A DNA stretch of 64,000 nt, taken from NCBI GenBank assembly GCA_963772805.1, contig CAVYYU010000008.1:1054001-1118000 (forward strand). Direction: 5' to 3'. Under the pieces are notes generated by a model that saw only the letters and a program-made list of their open reading frames with translations, made no database searches and was not told the origin of the DNA. Below, in pieces: positions 36,430-44,171 of this stretch (position 1 is its first letter; every line of letters begins with the position of its first letter). This DNA is from Legionella_A sp963772805. Its GTDB lineage: Bacteria > Pseudomonadota > Gammaproteobacteria > Legionellales > Legionellaceae. Made by a program: the position numbers and the translations under genes.

Positions 36430-37755
36430 ATGCTCTTAAAGGGGTTATTAGCGATGAGCACAAAGGAGATAGAGCGCTTATCCATCATTGAAAAAATAAT
36501 TGATAAGCGATTAACGCAGAAGATTGCAGCGCAGCATCTTGGGTTGACGGTAAGACAAATAAAACGTTTGGTAAGGAACTATAAGCAGTATGGTGCAGAA
36601 GGATTACAATCAAAACAGCGAGGCTGTCCAAGTAATCGGAAGCATAGCGATGAAAAAATAGAAGTAATCAAAACATTAATAGAAACGCATTATTATGATT
36701 TTGGACCTAAATTTGCTGCTGAAAAGCTCTATGAAAAACATGGTATTAAAGTCAGCAAAGAGACATTGAGACAATGGATGGTTGAATGGGGCTTCTGGAA
36801 AGCAAATCGTCAGAAGCAAGCCCAAATTCATCCTCAGCGAGATCGTCGCGATTGTTTTGGTGAGCTTACCCAAATAGATGGCTCTCCTCACCCCTGGTTC
36901 GAAGACCGAGGACCTAAATGTTGTTTATTGGTCGCTATTGACGATGCAACCAGCCAGTTATGCAGCCTGCACTTTGAACCCACTGAAACAACCGCTGGTT
37001 ATTTTAAATTAATGCATAAGTATATTGTTGAGCATGGAATCCCTTTAGCTACTTACAGTGATCGACACGGTATATTCCGGATTAATCTACCTACAGCCTC
37101 AGAAGACACAGAAACACAATTTGGACGTGCAGCAGGCCAACTGGGTATCGAGTTGATTTGCGCTCACAGCCCTGAAGCGAAAGGTCGCGTAGAACGCGCT
37201 AATCAGACACTGCAGGATCGATTAGTGAAAGAGATGCGATTACTTGGGATCAGCGATATAGAGTCTGCTAATGCGTATTTACCGACGTATATAAAGGATC
37301 ACAATAGCCGTTTTGCAGTGGAAGCCAGAAGTTCAGAGAACGCACACCGTAAGGATTTGCCAACGGATGAAGAGATGAATCTGATTTTGAGCTACCAAGA
37401 TGAGCGGAAAATCTCAAAAAATCTAGAAATAAGCTATGAAAATGTGATTTATCAAATTAAAACAAACACAAAAGGCTATAGGTTACAGCACTCGATGGTT
37501 ACTGTTTGCAAAGATCTAAATGATGTAGTCACTTTAGTATGCCAAGGAAAAATATTAGATTACACCTGCCATGAGAGAGCAAAACCTAATGCTGCTATTG
37601 TTGATGCCAAACAACTAGAGTCGAAAGTAGATACGATAAGGAATAATGCTAAAAAGTATACGCCACCAGCGAATCATCCATGGCGACATTTCATTATCAA
37701 TCCAACAGCAACAGAAGCTTATGCTCAAAAAACGCCAACAAATGGCGTAATTTAG
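36430..37755 (+). CDS. ISNCY (IS1202 group) transposase
   Basis: The 441-residue protein starts with an HTH region (RLTQKIAAQHLGLTVRQIKRLVRNYKQYGAEGL), a second winged-helix segment (HGIKVSKETLRQWMVEWGFW) and the DDE core with Asp150 (LTQIDGSPHPWF), Asp211 (TYSDRHGIF) and Glu255 (AKGRVERANQTLQDRLVKE), the family pattern for ISNCY/IS1202. The frame is unbroken. An alternative start is Met9. The neighbours on both sides are IS sequence. Confidence 0.93.
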   Translation: MLLKGLLAMSTKEIERLSIIEKIIDKRLTQKIAAQHLGLTVRQIKRLVRNYKQYGAEGLQSKQRGCPSNRKHSDEKIEVIKTLIETHYYDFGPKFAAEKLYEKHGIKVSKETLRQWMVEWGFWKANRQKQAQIHPQRDRRDCFGELTQIDGSPHPWFEDRGPKCCLLVAIDDATSQLCSLHFEPTETTAGYFKLMHKYIVEHGIPLATYSDRHGIFRINLPTASEDTETQFGRAAGQLGIELICAHSPEAKGRVERANQTLQDRLVKEMRLLGISDIESANAYLPTYIKDHNSRFAVEARSSENAHRKDLPTDEEMNLILSYQDERKISKNLEISYENVIYQIKTNTKGYRLQHSMVTVCKDLNDVVTLVCQGKILDYTCHERAKPNAAIVDAKQLESKVDTIRNNAKKYTPPANHPWRHFIINPTATEAYAQKTPTNGVI

Positions 37756-37775
37756 AATATATTGTATAATTAAAT

Positions 37776-37917
37776 TACGGAACAGCCGGGGACGGCAATG
37801 ACCGTGAGGGGATTGAGCTGCTGTTTATCTTCAGCCGCCAAGACCAAAATGGCTGCTTCGCAGGGCTATTTAAAATGGGGACTCTGTCCCCAAACCCCTG
37901 GGATATTTTTAGAGGGG
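37776..37917 (+). other. IS-shared structured module, copy 3 (in IS-C)
   Basis: Motif 1 at 37776-37806 (TACGG...CCGTG around CAGCCGGGGACGGC, 31 nt, starting 21 nt after the transposase stop). A middle part contains CAGCC/GGCTG pairing. Motif 2: GGGGAC (37877-37882), loop TCT, GTCCCC (37886-37891), then AAACCCC, TG and GGATATTT, with AGAGGGGAT following, whose GGGG could pair with the ACCCC. Same order and orientation as copy 1. Confidence 0.7.
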
Positions 37918-37981
37918 ATTAATGTTACAAGGTGACATTTCTAAATTGCCCGAAAGGGGACATTTCTATTTTGCTCCGACA

Positions 37982-37997
37982 TTAATCAGCATGCAAA
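37982..37997 (+). repeat. Right copy of 16-bp direct repeat flanking IS-C
   Basis: Exact copy of 36309-36324. The next 196 bp, up to the end of the fic gene at 38194, contain no gene I can support. Confidence 0.85.
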
Positions 37998-38193
37998 ACA
38001 GCGTCCAGCGTTAACCTCAGCAACTGAACCGCAACCAACTGTTCATTAATGCAATAATTAGTATTTAGCAGGGGTCGACTTAAGGCGGTGATTAACAGTC
38101 CATACTCTCTGTTTTTTGCCAAGTGATATGCCTATTTTCGGATATATCGCATATATTCCGGTTGAGCCATGCAACAAAGCCCCGGGCTGAACG

Positions 38194-39489
38194 TTATTCC
38201 GCCGTATGAGGGCTTGAGCGGGGTGCAATGAAAGTCGCATGCTCCGTTCTTAGAGGACCGCTCTCTAACAAGGAAGTCTGGTTACTCGACGCTGTATCAG
38301 CACAAGTTCTGCTATTTCCCTGATGGAAAAATCGATTATTATTACTATTAATTATATTTAATTTTAATCTGGTCATCATTGGGCGGGTTTCTGTTTTACT
38401 CTCGGCGTTAGCATCTGTAGGTTTGTCGAAATGTTTTTTTAAAATATCATAAGAGTCGTCAAACCTTTTATGATAGCCAACACCACACTTTTCCAAGATG
38501 TCTTCTGTTGTTTGGTCGAATATTTTTTTATTTTTAGCTAATAATAAGGTGTTTTGCATACCTTTTATAACTTCATCTATGAGTGTTTCCTGATCCAGGC
38601 CGTCAAATAGATTAGGGTTATGCATTATAACGGGAGGAAAATTACTTTTAATTAGCAAAAAATTTAATAAAAGCGTGCAAAATGTTCTGCCATTGCCATC
38701 TATATAGGGATGAGACTGTTCGCATTCAGTTATGAATTCAACAATATGTTTCAATTTATTCTCGGGTTGAGCTATATCTTGGATTGAACTGTTGAATGAA
38801 TCAATTAATTGATTAAAAAAAAGATTTGCCGTTTTCAGATAAACTTCAAGATTTTCATCTTCTCCTATTGAGCGACAGGTTCTAATATGAGTTGCCCCTT
38901 TAATTTCTTCCGCTAGAACATATAAATCCTCATGTTTATAAATATTATCGTGTCGAATGAGCCTATGGGTGGTTGTGACGCCTGATCTTGAAAAGCCTGA
39001 CACAAATGAGTATTCTATACCTAGAAGTGGATTACCATTTTTTATTCTATTTAGAATTTCAAACAATCCTTCTTTGCTGACAACGGCAACACGTAAATTA
39101 ACACCAAAATTAAAAATATTATTAAAATCAGAATTATCCATAGAACCATATCTAGAATAATTTGTATCATGAATATTACTAAGAGCGATAAAATGTAGCG
39201 TTTTAATAACCGAAAGAGATAGCTGCGTCGAAGAACATATATAATCTAACATTTTCCCAAATGCGGAAGACATTGCTAATAAATAGCCAGACTCTCTTAT
39301 TTCATAATGAACCCATGATTCCCCTGTTTCTTGGTGGCGCCCATCAATAAAAAATCGCCAAGCTTCTTTTCCTGGTATAGAGGCAATTAATTGACCAATG
39401 CCATTTGGGTAATTACTTTCGTATTCTTGAAGTGTCTGAGTTAACGCATCTGAACTAATGTCATTAATTTTTCGTTTTGTGCTGGGCAT
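38194..39489 (-). CDS. Fic-domain protein, possible effector
   Basis: The 431-residue protein has a Fic core: the motif HPYIDGNGRT (His260 to Thr269) fits HxFx(D/E)GNGRxxR, with the catalytic His, the metal-binding Asp and the GNGR anion loop, but the final Arg is Cys271 and the Phe is Tyr262. Fic enzymes transfer AMP or other phosphate groups from nucleotides to protein hydroxyls. The N-terminus MPSTKRKINDISSD is basic, with no signal peptide. The C-terminal 80 residues are Ser/Asn/Thr-rich and look disordered. The gene is AT-rich relative to the core genome and lies in the accessory region without an antitoxin-like neighbour, which favours an exported effector over a toxin-antitoxin pair. 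Confidence 0.85.
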   Translation of the reverse strand: MPSTKRKINDISSDALTQTLQEYESNYPNGIGQLIASIPGKEAWRFFIDGRHQETGESWVHYEIRESGYLLAMSSAFGKMLDYICSSTQLSLSVIKTLHFIALSNIHDTNYSRYGSMDNSDFNNIFNFGVNLRVAVVSKEGLFEILNRIKNGNPLLGIEYSFVSGFSRSGVTTTHRLIRHDNIYKHEDLYVLAEEIKGATHIRTCRSIGEDENLEVYLKTANLFFNQLIDSFNSSIQDIAQPENKLKHIVEFITECEQSHPYIDGNGRTFCTLLLNFLLIKSNFPPVIMHNPNLFDGLDQETLIDEVIKGMQNTLLLAKNKKIFDQTTEDILEKCGVGYHKRFDDSYDILKKHFDKPTDANAESKTETRPMMTRLKLNIINSNNNRFFHQGNSRTCADTASSNQTSLLESGPLRTEHATFIAPRSSPHTAE

Positions 39490-39633
39490 TCAATCTTTCC
39501 ACTTTCGTCGGTGCCGTTTAAAATCTAAACATATTTTTTACTTTTCTTAAGGTAGCTTTAAGAATTTCGTGTTTATAATGATTTGATTTTATTTCATAGA
39601 AATGGGGCGAACAATTTTATCATTTTTTCTAGA

Positions 39634-39893
39634 CTATTCAAACAGAGTATTTATGGTTCTTATGTAACAAGCAAAATCAAGACTTACTTTCAGGCGTCTT
39701 TGCGTTGGCTCCCATATTTCATCACATGCCCAATCTTGATCAGCAAGGAAAAATCTATTTGCACCTATTAATTCAATGTCAAATTCTACATCAGCAAATC
39801 CAGCTGGTATGGGACTTTCTGTAGAGTATGGTTCAACCAAGCATGAAATAAATCCTCAAATTTATTATCAATCAGAGCATACTGATCAACCAT
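39634..39893 (-). pseudogene. Small frameshifted gene, unknown function
   Basis: ATG 39893 follows a good ribosome binding site (AAAGGAAGG on the minus strand) and opens MVDQYALIDNKFEDLFHAW, which soon runs out of sense. In the neighbouring frame, open from about 39855, a protein-like stretch follows (VEPYSTESPIPAGFADVEFD then IELIGANRFFLADQDWACDE, ending LFE at 39634). A single-base shift near 39840-39855 would join them into about 86 residues. I do not recognise the family. The rest of the 39490-40037 gap (the fic promoter side and the approach to the next gene) shows nothing clear. Confidence 0.35.
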
Positions 39894-40037
39894 AATAGCC
39901 TTCCTTTCATTCAGTCCTAGGCCTAATACTGAGTTTTTACTCACCACAGATTAATTTACATGTAAATTTTTGTGACATTGGGAAGGTTTATTACATCAGT
40001 GTCAATATCATGCATCCTTGCTAAAAATATCCAAAGA

Positions 40038-41069
40038 TTACGAATGAGAAAGTGAGCTGCTTGAGCTGGAAGAACTAGCTACGCTATCTAATTCTTCAAC
40101 GGATTTATTCATAAATCGAAAATCTATAGACAGTGAGTCTTTGTTCGGCGCATTTTTCCATAGAACATTTGGGTTACACCCTATTAAAATCCTATTGTTT
40201 TTAGAGCTTATTGATATTTCATCACCGGCAAATAAGACTGAATTGTCAATTATATTTTCTTCCATTGATTGGATGTTAATATCTTTATTAGCATTAATTT
40301 GTGACAATAAACCAAATGAAAATTCACTATTATGGATTTGAAAATTTGATGCCGTTAGTTTATGTTTTTTTCCTGCTTTAATTGAAATGGTTATGCCCGC
40401 ATTATGAGTTACATCTAATTGCGTAACACTACCTTCTTTGGACGTCATATATGCCGATAACCCTGCACTGATACCTGATGTCTCAATCGTAACAAGGTCT
40501 TTTTTTTCGCTTTTAATGTTTAAATTACCCTGAGGTTGGCCTTCATCGTCATTATATAAGCGAACAGTTTGGGTGAATGTTTCTTTTATGCCAAGTTGAG
40601 CTAGAGTGAAACGAGTTGAATTTTTTATTTGAGTACTAAGTTGTCTTTGAAAATTAACTGCCGCATTTGAATTGTCTTGAGCTTTTTCTTCTTCACCCTC
40701 TTTGCGAAGAAACGGTCTAACTTCATCTTCGGTGAGACTAAAACAACCACTTAATCTAACCAGTTTATCTCCATCTTCTGTAATTTGTTGGACATTACAA
40801 CCCTTTGATTTTAGGAATTGAATTACTTCTTTAGATATGGCTTTGTCAGCTCTTAAAATTAAACCATGAATATCTATCTGTGGTGCAACTTGGATGGTAT
40901 GCATCGCATCAATAGAGTTAGCACGAAGCTTAATATTTTTACCAGCTTTTAACATAATATTCTCTGACCATATAAATTCGGATAAAATATTATCATAGCC
41001 TGGAACTAATGGCGCTCTATTATTTACAAAACACCCGGCGGCTCGACTAAAAATACTTTCAAGTGACAA
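40038..41069 (-). CDS. Beta-rich hypothetical protein with poly-serine C-terminus
   Basis: A 343-residue protein I cannot assign. Several stretches resemble short beta-helix or adhesin-type strands: ENIMLKAGKNIKLRANSID, GITISIKAGKKHKLTASNF, INANKDINIQSMEENIIDN, LFAGDEISISSKNNRILIG. A charged insert (EDEVRPFLRKEGEEEKAQD) lies near residues 115-133. The protein ends with VASSSSSSSSLSHS. There is no signal peptide. AT-rich coding, no close operon partner. A repetitive strand fold plus a serine tail and no enzyme motif suggests a secreted or surface protein, possibly an effector. It could also be part of a larger decayed filamentous-haemagglutinin-like gene. Confidence 0.65.
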   Translation of the reverse strand: MSLESIFSRAAGCFVNNRAPLVPGYDNILSEFIWSENIMLKAGKNIKLRANSIDAMHTIQVAPQIDIHGLILRADKAISKEVIQFLKSKGCNVQQITEDGDKLVRLSGCFSLTEDEVRPFLRKEGEEEKAQDNSNAAVNFQRQLSTQIKNSTRFTLAQLGIKETFTQTVRLYNDDEGQPQGNLNIKSEKKDLVTIETSGISAGLSAYMTSKEGSVTQLDVTHNAGITISIKAGKKHKLTASNFQIHNSEFSFGLLSQINANKDINIQSMEENIIDNSVLFAGDEISISSKNNRILIGCNPNVLWKNAPNKDSLSIDFRFMNKSVEELDSVASSSSSSSSLSHS

Positions 41070-41207
41070 GTCACTTTTCTAAGTCGATGTCAGCGAAGAT
41101 TTGACGCGGAAACTAAACGATGAAATACCCGAGCATGATCGAGAAAATAGCCTGAAAAAGTGAGGAAAGATATTGATTCCACCCATCCTCAATCAAGTGC
41201 AGAACGC

Positions 41208-41238
41208 AACCCGGATTAGCAAAGCGTAATCCGGGGTT
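41208..41238. terminator. REP-like hairpin after the DUF2147 gene
   Basis: CCCGGATTA (41210-41218) pairs with TAATCCGGG (41227-41235), extended by AA/TT with a bulged G. It starts 8 bp after the minus-strand stop at 41246. No U-tract follows; it may be a dispersed REP-like unit that also stops transcription. The rest of the 41070-41245 gap is featureless. Confidence 0.5.
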
Positions 41239-41245
41239 CTCTATC

Positions 41246-41677
41246 CTAGCCTCGAGTCCAGATTTGAGTACGGCCAAACAGTGAAATACCAACATAGCCG
41301 CGAACGTACAATTTATCGCCTTTGATAGTCATCTTAGCATGATAAATTTTACCGGATTTAGCATCCAGGATTTGACCGTCGCTCCAAACACCATCACCTT
41401 TATCCTTCAAACCCCAGACAAATCGTAGGCCTTTGATGGGTTTATCTTTGAATGCACCGGGGCATTTTGAACAAATTCCAGTATCGCCTGGCTGGGGAAA
41501 TATGCTTTTAATTGTCCCACTCAACGTACCATTATTAACACTCAACTCAACAATTGCTCTTTTTTGACCTGTTTTGTCATCAATAGTCGTCCAGGTTCCT
41601 ACTGGTGACTGAGCTGCAGCGATTGGCAGATAAAACATAACCAAAACCACGGTAAGTAACTGTTTCCAAATTTTCAT
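41246..41677 (-). CDS. Secreted DUF2147 protein
   Basis: The 143-residue product has a signal peptide (MKIWKQLLTVVLVMFYLPIAAA) and the DUF2147 pattern: SPVGTWTTIDDKTGQKRAIVEL, GTIKSIFP, CSKCPGAFKDKPIKGL, GDGVWSDGQILDAKSGKIYHAKMTI and LYVRGYVGISLFGRTQIWTR. Two Cys in CSKC may form a disulfide. It is a small periplasmic or secreted beta-barrel of unknown function, found widely in proteobacteria. Confidence 0.92.
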   Translation of the reverse strand: MKIWKQLLTVVLVMFYLPIAAAQSPVGTWTTIDDKTGQKRAIVELSVNNGTLSGTIKSIFPQPGDTGICSKCPGAFKDKPIKGLRFVWGLKDKGDGVWSDGQILDAKSGKIYHAKMTIKGDKLYVRGYVGISLFGRTQIWTRG

Positions 41678-41749
41678 GACGATTCTCCTAATTCGACTCT
41701 CATGAAGAATAGGCGAAGCTCATATGGTTTGCAACTCGGCAGCCGTAAA

Positions 41750-43981
41750 TCAAGTAAGCGGCATAAAAAATTGTTCTATATCTGCGTCAGTCAAACTCAT
41801 GCCCACTGGCGCATTGCTTGAAAGAATGCCCTCAACCAATTGCCGCTTTTTCTCCTGCATTCCCAAAATTGCCTCTTCCACAGTTCCCTCAGTAATTAAT
41901 TTATAAACAAATACCGGGTTTACTTGACCAATACGATGGCTGCGATCAGTCGCTTGATCCTCGACCGCTGGATTCCACCATGGATCATAATGAATGACAG
42001 TGTCAGCGCGAGTCAGGTTCAAGCCTGTGCCTCCGGCTTTTAAACTGATAAGAAATATTGGAGCCTTACCGTCCTGGAAGCTTTTGACCAAGGCCTGTCT
42101 ATTCTGGGTTTGGCCAGTAAGTTTCAGGTAATCATATTGCCGCGCCGTCAATTCTGCCTCAATCAGCTTAAGCATTGAGGTAAATTGTGAAAACACCAAT
42201 ACGCGCCGTCCTTCTTCCATCAAATTATCAAGTAGCTCCATCAAGGTATCGAGTTTTGCCGAGCATCCGTGCGCCATGGATGCTTCTGGCAATGACAGCA
42301 ACCTTGGATCGCAGCAGATCTGTCTGAGTTTGAGCAAGGCATCCAATAAGACGATATGACTTTTACCTAAGCCTTGCTTTGCAATTGCCTCACGTACTTT
42401 TTTCTCCATACTCATACGAATGGCTTCATACAGATCGCGCTGCGTCCCAGTTAACTCAATAATTCGCGTCATTTCTGTCTTAGCCGGCAGTTCACTTGCC
42501 ACTTCATTTTTTGTCCGACGTAACATAAACGGCTTTACTCGTCGCGCCAATAGGTCTCTTTTTTCAAGATCAGCATGTTTTTCAATCGGCACGCGAAAAA
42601 ACTGACGGAATTGTTTGGCATCACCCAGAAAACCCGGCATAAGAAAATGAAACAGCGACCATAACTCACCCAAATGATTTTCTAGCGGTGTGCCAGTCAA
42701 GCAAAGACGATGAGCAGCCGAGAGTTGCTGCACAATTTGCGTGGTTTTGGTGCGCGCATTTTTAATCGATTGCGCTTCATCGAGAATAATATAGTAGAAC
42801 GAATAGCCTAAAAATCTGACTTTATCCCGCTGAATCAAGCCATACGTTGAAACGACCAAATCATAATCATCAAAATCATCGCGATGACGCTCTGAACCAT
42901 GAAAAACCAACACTTTTAATGCGGGAGTAAAGCGTTTCGCCTCCTCAAACCAATTGCCAACCAAACTTGTAGGCGCAAGAATCAGGCTCGCTTTTTTAAG
43001 CCGCCCCTGCTCTTTCTCATATTGCAAATGAGCCAGTGTTTGTACTGTCTTGCCCAAACCCATGTCGTCAGCCAGCACACCGCCCAACTGGTTAACGCGT
43101 AAGGTTTGTATCCAATTTACACCCTGGTGCTGGTAATCACGCAACTGCGTATGCAAACCTTGGGGTATCTCAACTTCAGGAAGTGTTTTAATGGTAGTTA
43201 GCTGTTGCAATTTTGTGCGCAAGGCCTCAGTCCCTAGCCATCGTGCCGTAGTTGCCGCCATTGCCTGCTCAGCTTCAAGCATCAGTAACAATTGATAGTG
43301 CTTTAATTTTAAATCTTGGGCGTCATCACCCTTGCGTCCACCATACCGCAACAAAAGGCGTAACAACGGCTTGATCCGCCCTAGTTCTATTTTTAGCACT
43401 TTCCCTTGCGTCAATGGTAATTTCAACATCAACTTATCAGATAAGCCCTCCAGTGTTTCAGCATTCCAACGTCCTATTAAGTCTGCAATCAACGGCACAA
43501 TACTGACCGGTTCATTATTGATGAGGATACCCAACTGGTAAGAAAAAAAATCGTGACCTGGCTCATCCAGATCCGAATACCACTCCACTTCGTCAGCACT
43601 TATTACTTCTTCTTCGCGCATTAGAGGAATAACGGGTGTTCCTTCGGATTGTGTATCAGACCCTGACGTTTCTCTGACTTGTAAAGCTATCAAACAAGCG
43701 GCGGCATGCTTGCAGTTTGTCTGTTGTGGACAACTGCATTGCGCCGATTTAGCAGGCCAGGTTTTCAAGTCCAGATGCACGTTATAGATTTGGCTCGAAC
43801 CACCCTTCACACGCGCCTTAATCAAACCATCACTCAAGCGAATATTAAGAACATGGCCCTGTTTCTGATAATCCTGACCTTGCCGTAGCACGCTCGCAGG
43901 AAATACATCAGCCATACGCAATAGCGCTGTTCTCCACATATAAGTATCCACATTGATGGAACGTATGCAATAACACCTCAT
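41750..43981 (-). CDS. SWIM zinc-finger SNF2-family helicase
   Basis: The 743-residue Swi2/Snf2 ATPase has an N-terminal SWIM finger (CSCPQQTNCKHAAACLIAL, C-x-C...C-x-H), a linker, the SNF2 domain with LADDMGLGKTVQTLAHL (motif I), STYGLI, LDEAQSIKN (motif II) and LTGTPLENHLGELWSLF (motif III), and the helicase C domain with VFSQFTSML, SLKAGGTGLNLT and ATDRSHRIGQ. It belongs to the RapA/HepA-like bacterial group thought to remodel nucleic acid-protein complexes. The start is uncertain: ATG 43981 has no good ribosome binding site, and Met15 or Met23 are alternatives. Confidence 0.93.
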   Translation of the reverse strand: MRCYCIRSINVDTYMWRTALLRMADVFPASVLRQGQDYQKQGHVLNIRLSDGLIKARVKGGSSQIYNVHLDLKTWPAKSAQCSCPQQTNCKHAAACLIALQVRETSGSDTQSEGTPVIPLMREEEVISADEVEWYSDLDEPGHDFFSYQLGILINNEPVSIVPLIADLIGRWNAETLEGLSDKLMLKLPLTQGKVLKIELGRIKPLLRLLLRYGGRKGDDAQDLKLKHYQLLLMLEAEQAMAATTARWLGTEALRTKLQQLTTIKTLPEVEIPQGLHTQLRDYQHQGVNWIQTLRVNQLGGVLADDMGLGKTVQTLAHLQYEKEQGRLKKASLILAPTSLVGNWFEEAKRFTPALKVLVFHGSERHRDDFDDYDLVVSTYGLIQRDKVRFLGYSFYYIILDEAQSIKNARTKTTQIVQQLSAAHRLCLTGTPLENHLGELWSLFHFLMPGFLGDAKQFRQFFRVPIEKHADLEKRDLLARRVKPFMLRRTKNEVASELPAKTEMTRIIELTGTQRDLYEAIRMSMEKKVREAIAKQGLGKSHIVLLDALLKLRQICCDPRLLSLPEASMAHGCSAKLDTLMELLDNLMEEGRRVLVFSQFTSMLKLIEAELTARQYDYLKLTGQTQNRQALVKSFQDGKAPIFLISLKAGGTGLNLTRADTVIHYDPWWNPAVEDQATDRSHRIGQVNPVFVYKLITEGTVEEAILGMQEKKRQLVEGILSSNAPVGMSLTDADIEQFFMPLT

Positions 43982-44171
43982 TGCCCGTTCGTTTTAGCCA
44001 AATTGTCTATTTTAACTAAAAACGGCAAGGATTGCGCTTTAAAATTGCTCAACAGCTCATATTGTTATAAAAACAGGCTACAACAACCTGAAAAATAATG
44101 AAGAATAATTTAAATTAATTCACATAATTAGGATAAAATAAATTATTATCCATACACCATATATGACCTAA

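Larger units (their letters stand above)
36325..37981 (+). mobile_element. IS1202/ISNCY-type insertion sequence (IS-C)
   Basis: A 1,657-bp element between exact 16-bp direct repeats. The ends begin TGTAGCGGCAATTTAG on the left and, on the minus strand, TGTCGGAGCAAAATAG on the right; each continues into AAATGTCCCC. As in IS-A every end has two repeat units (GCAATTTAGAAATGTCCCC and GCAAAATAGAAATGTCCCC, in opposite order at the two ends). It has one full-length transposase and a 3' non-coding region with the shared module. Long target duplications are a known trait of the IS1202 group, which supports the assignment. The 16-bp repeats are still identical, so insertion is probably recent. Confidence 0.88.

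Noticed and set aside
38058..38240. 60-codon frame overlapping the end of the fic gene
   Set aside because: Shadow of fic and flanking DNA, with no start signal or recognisable protein pattern.
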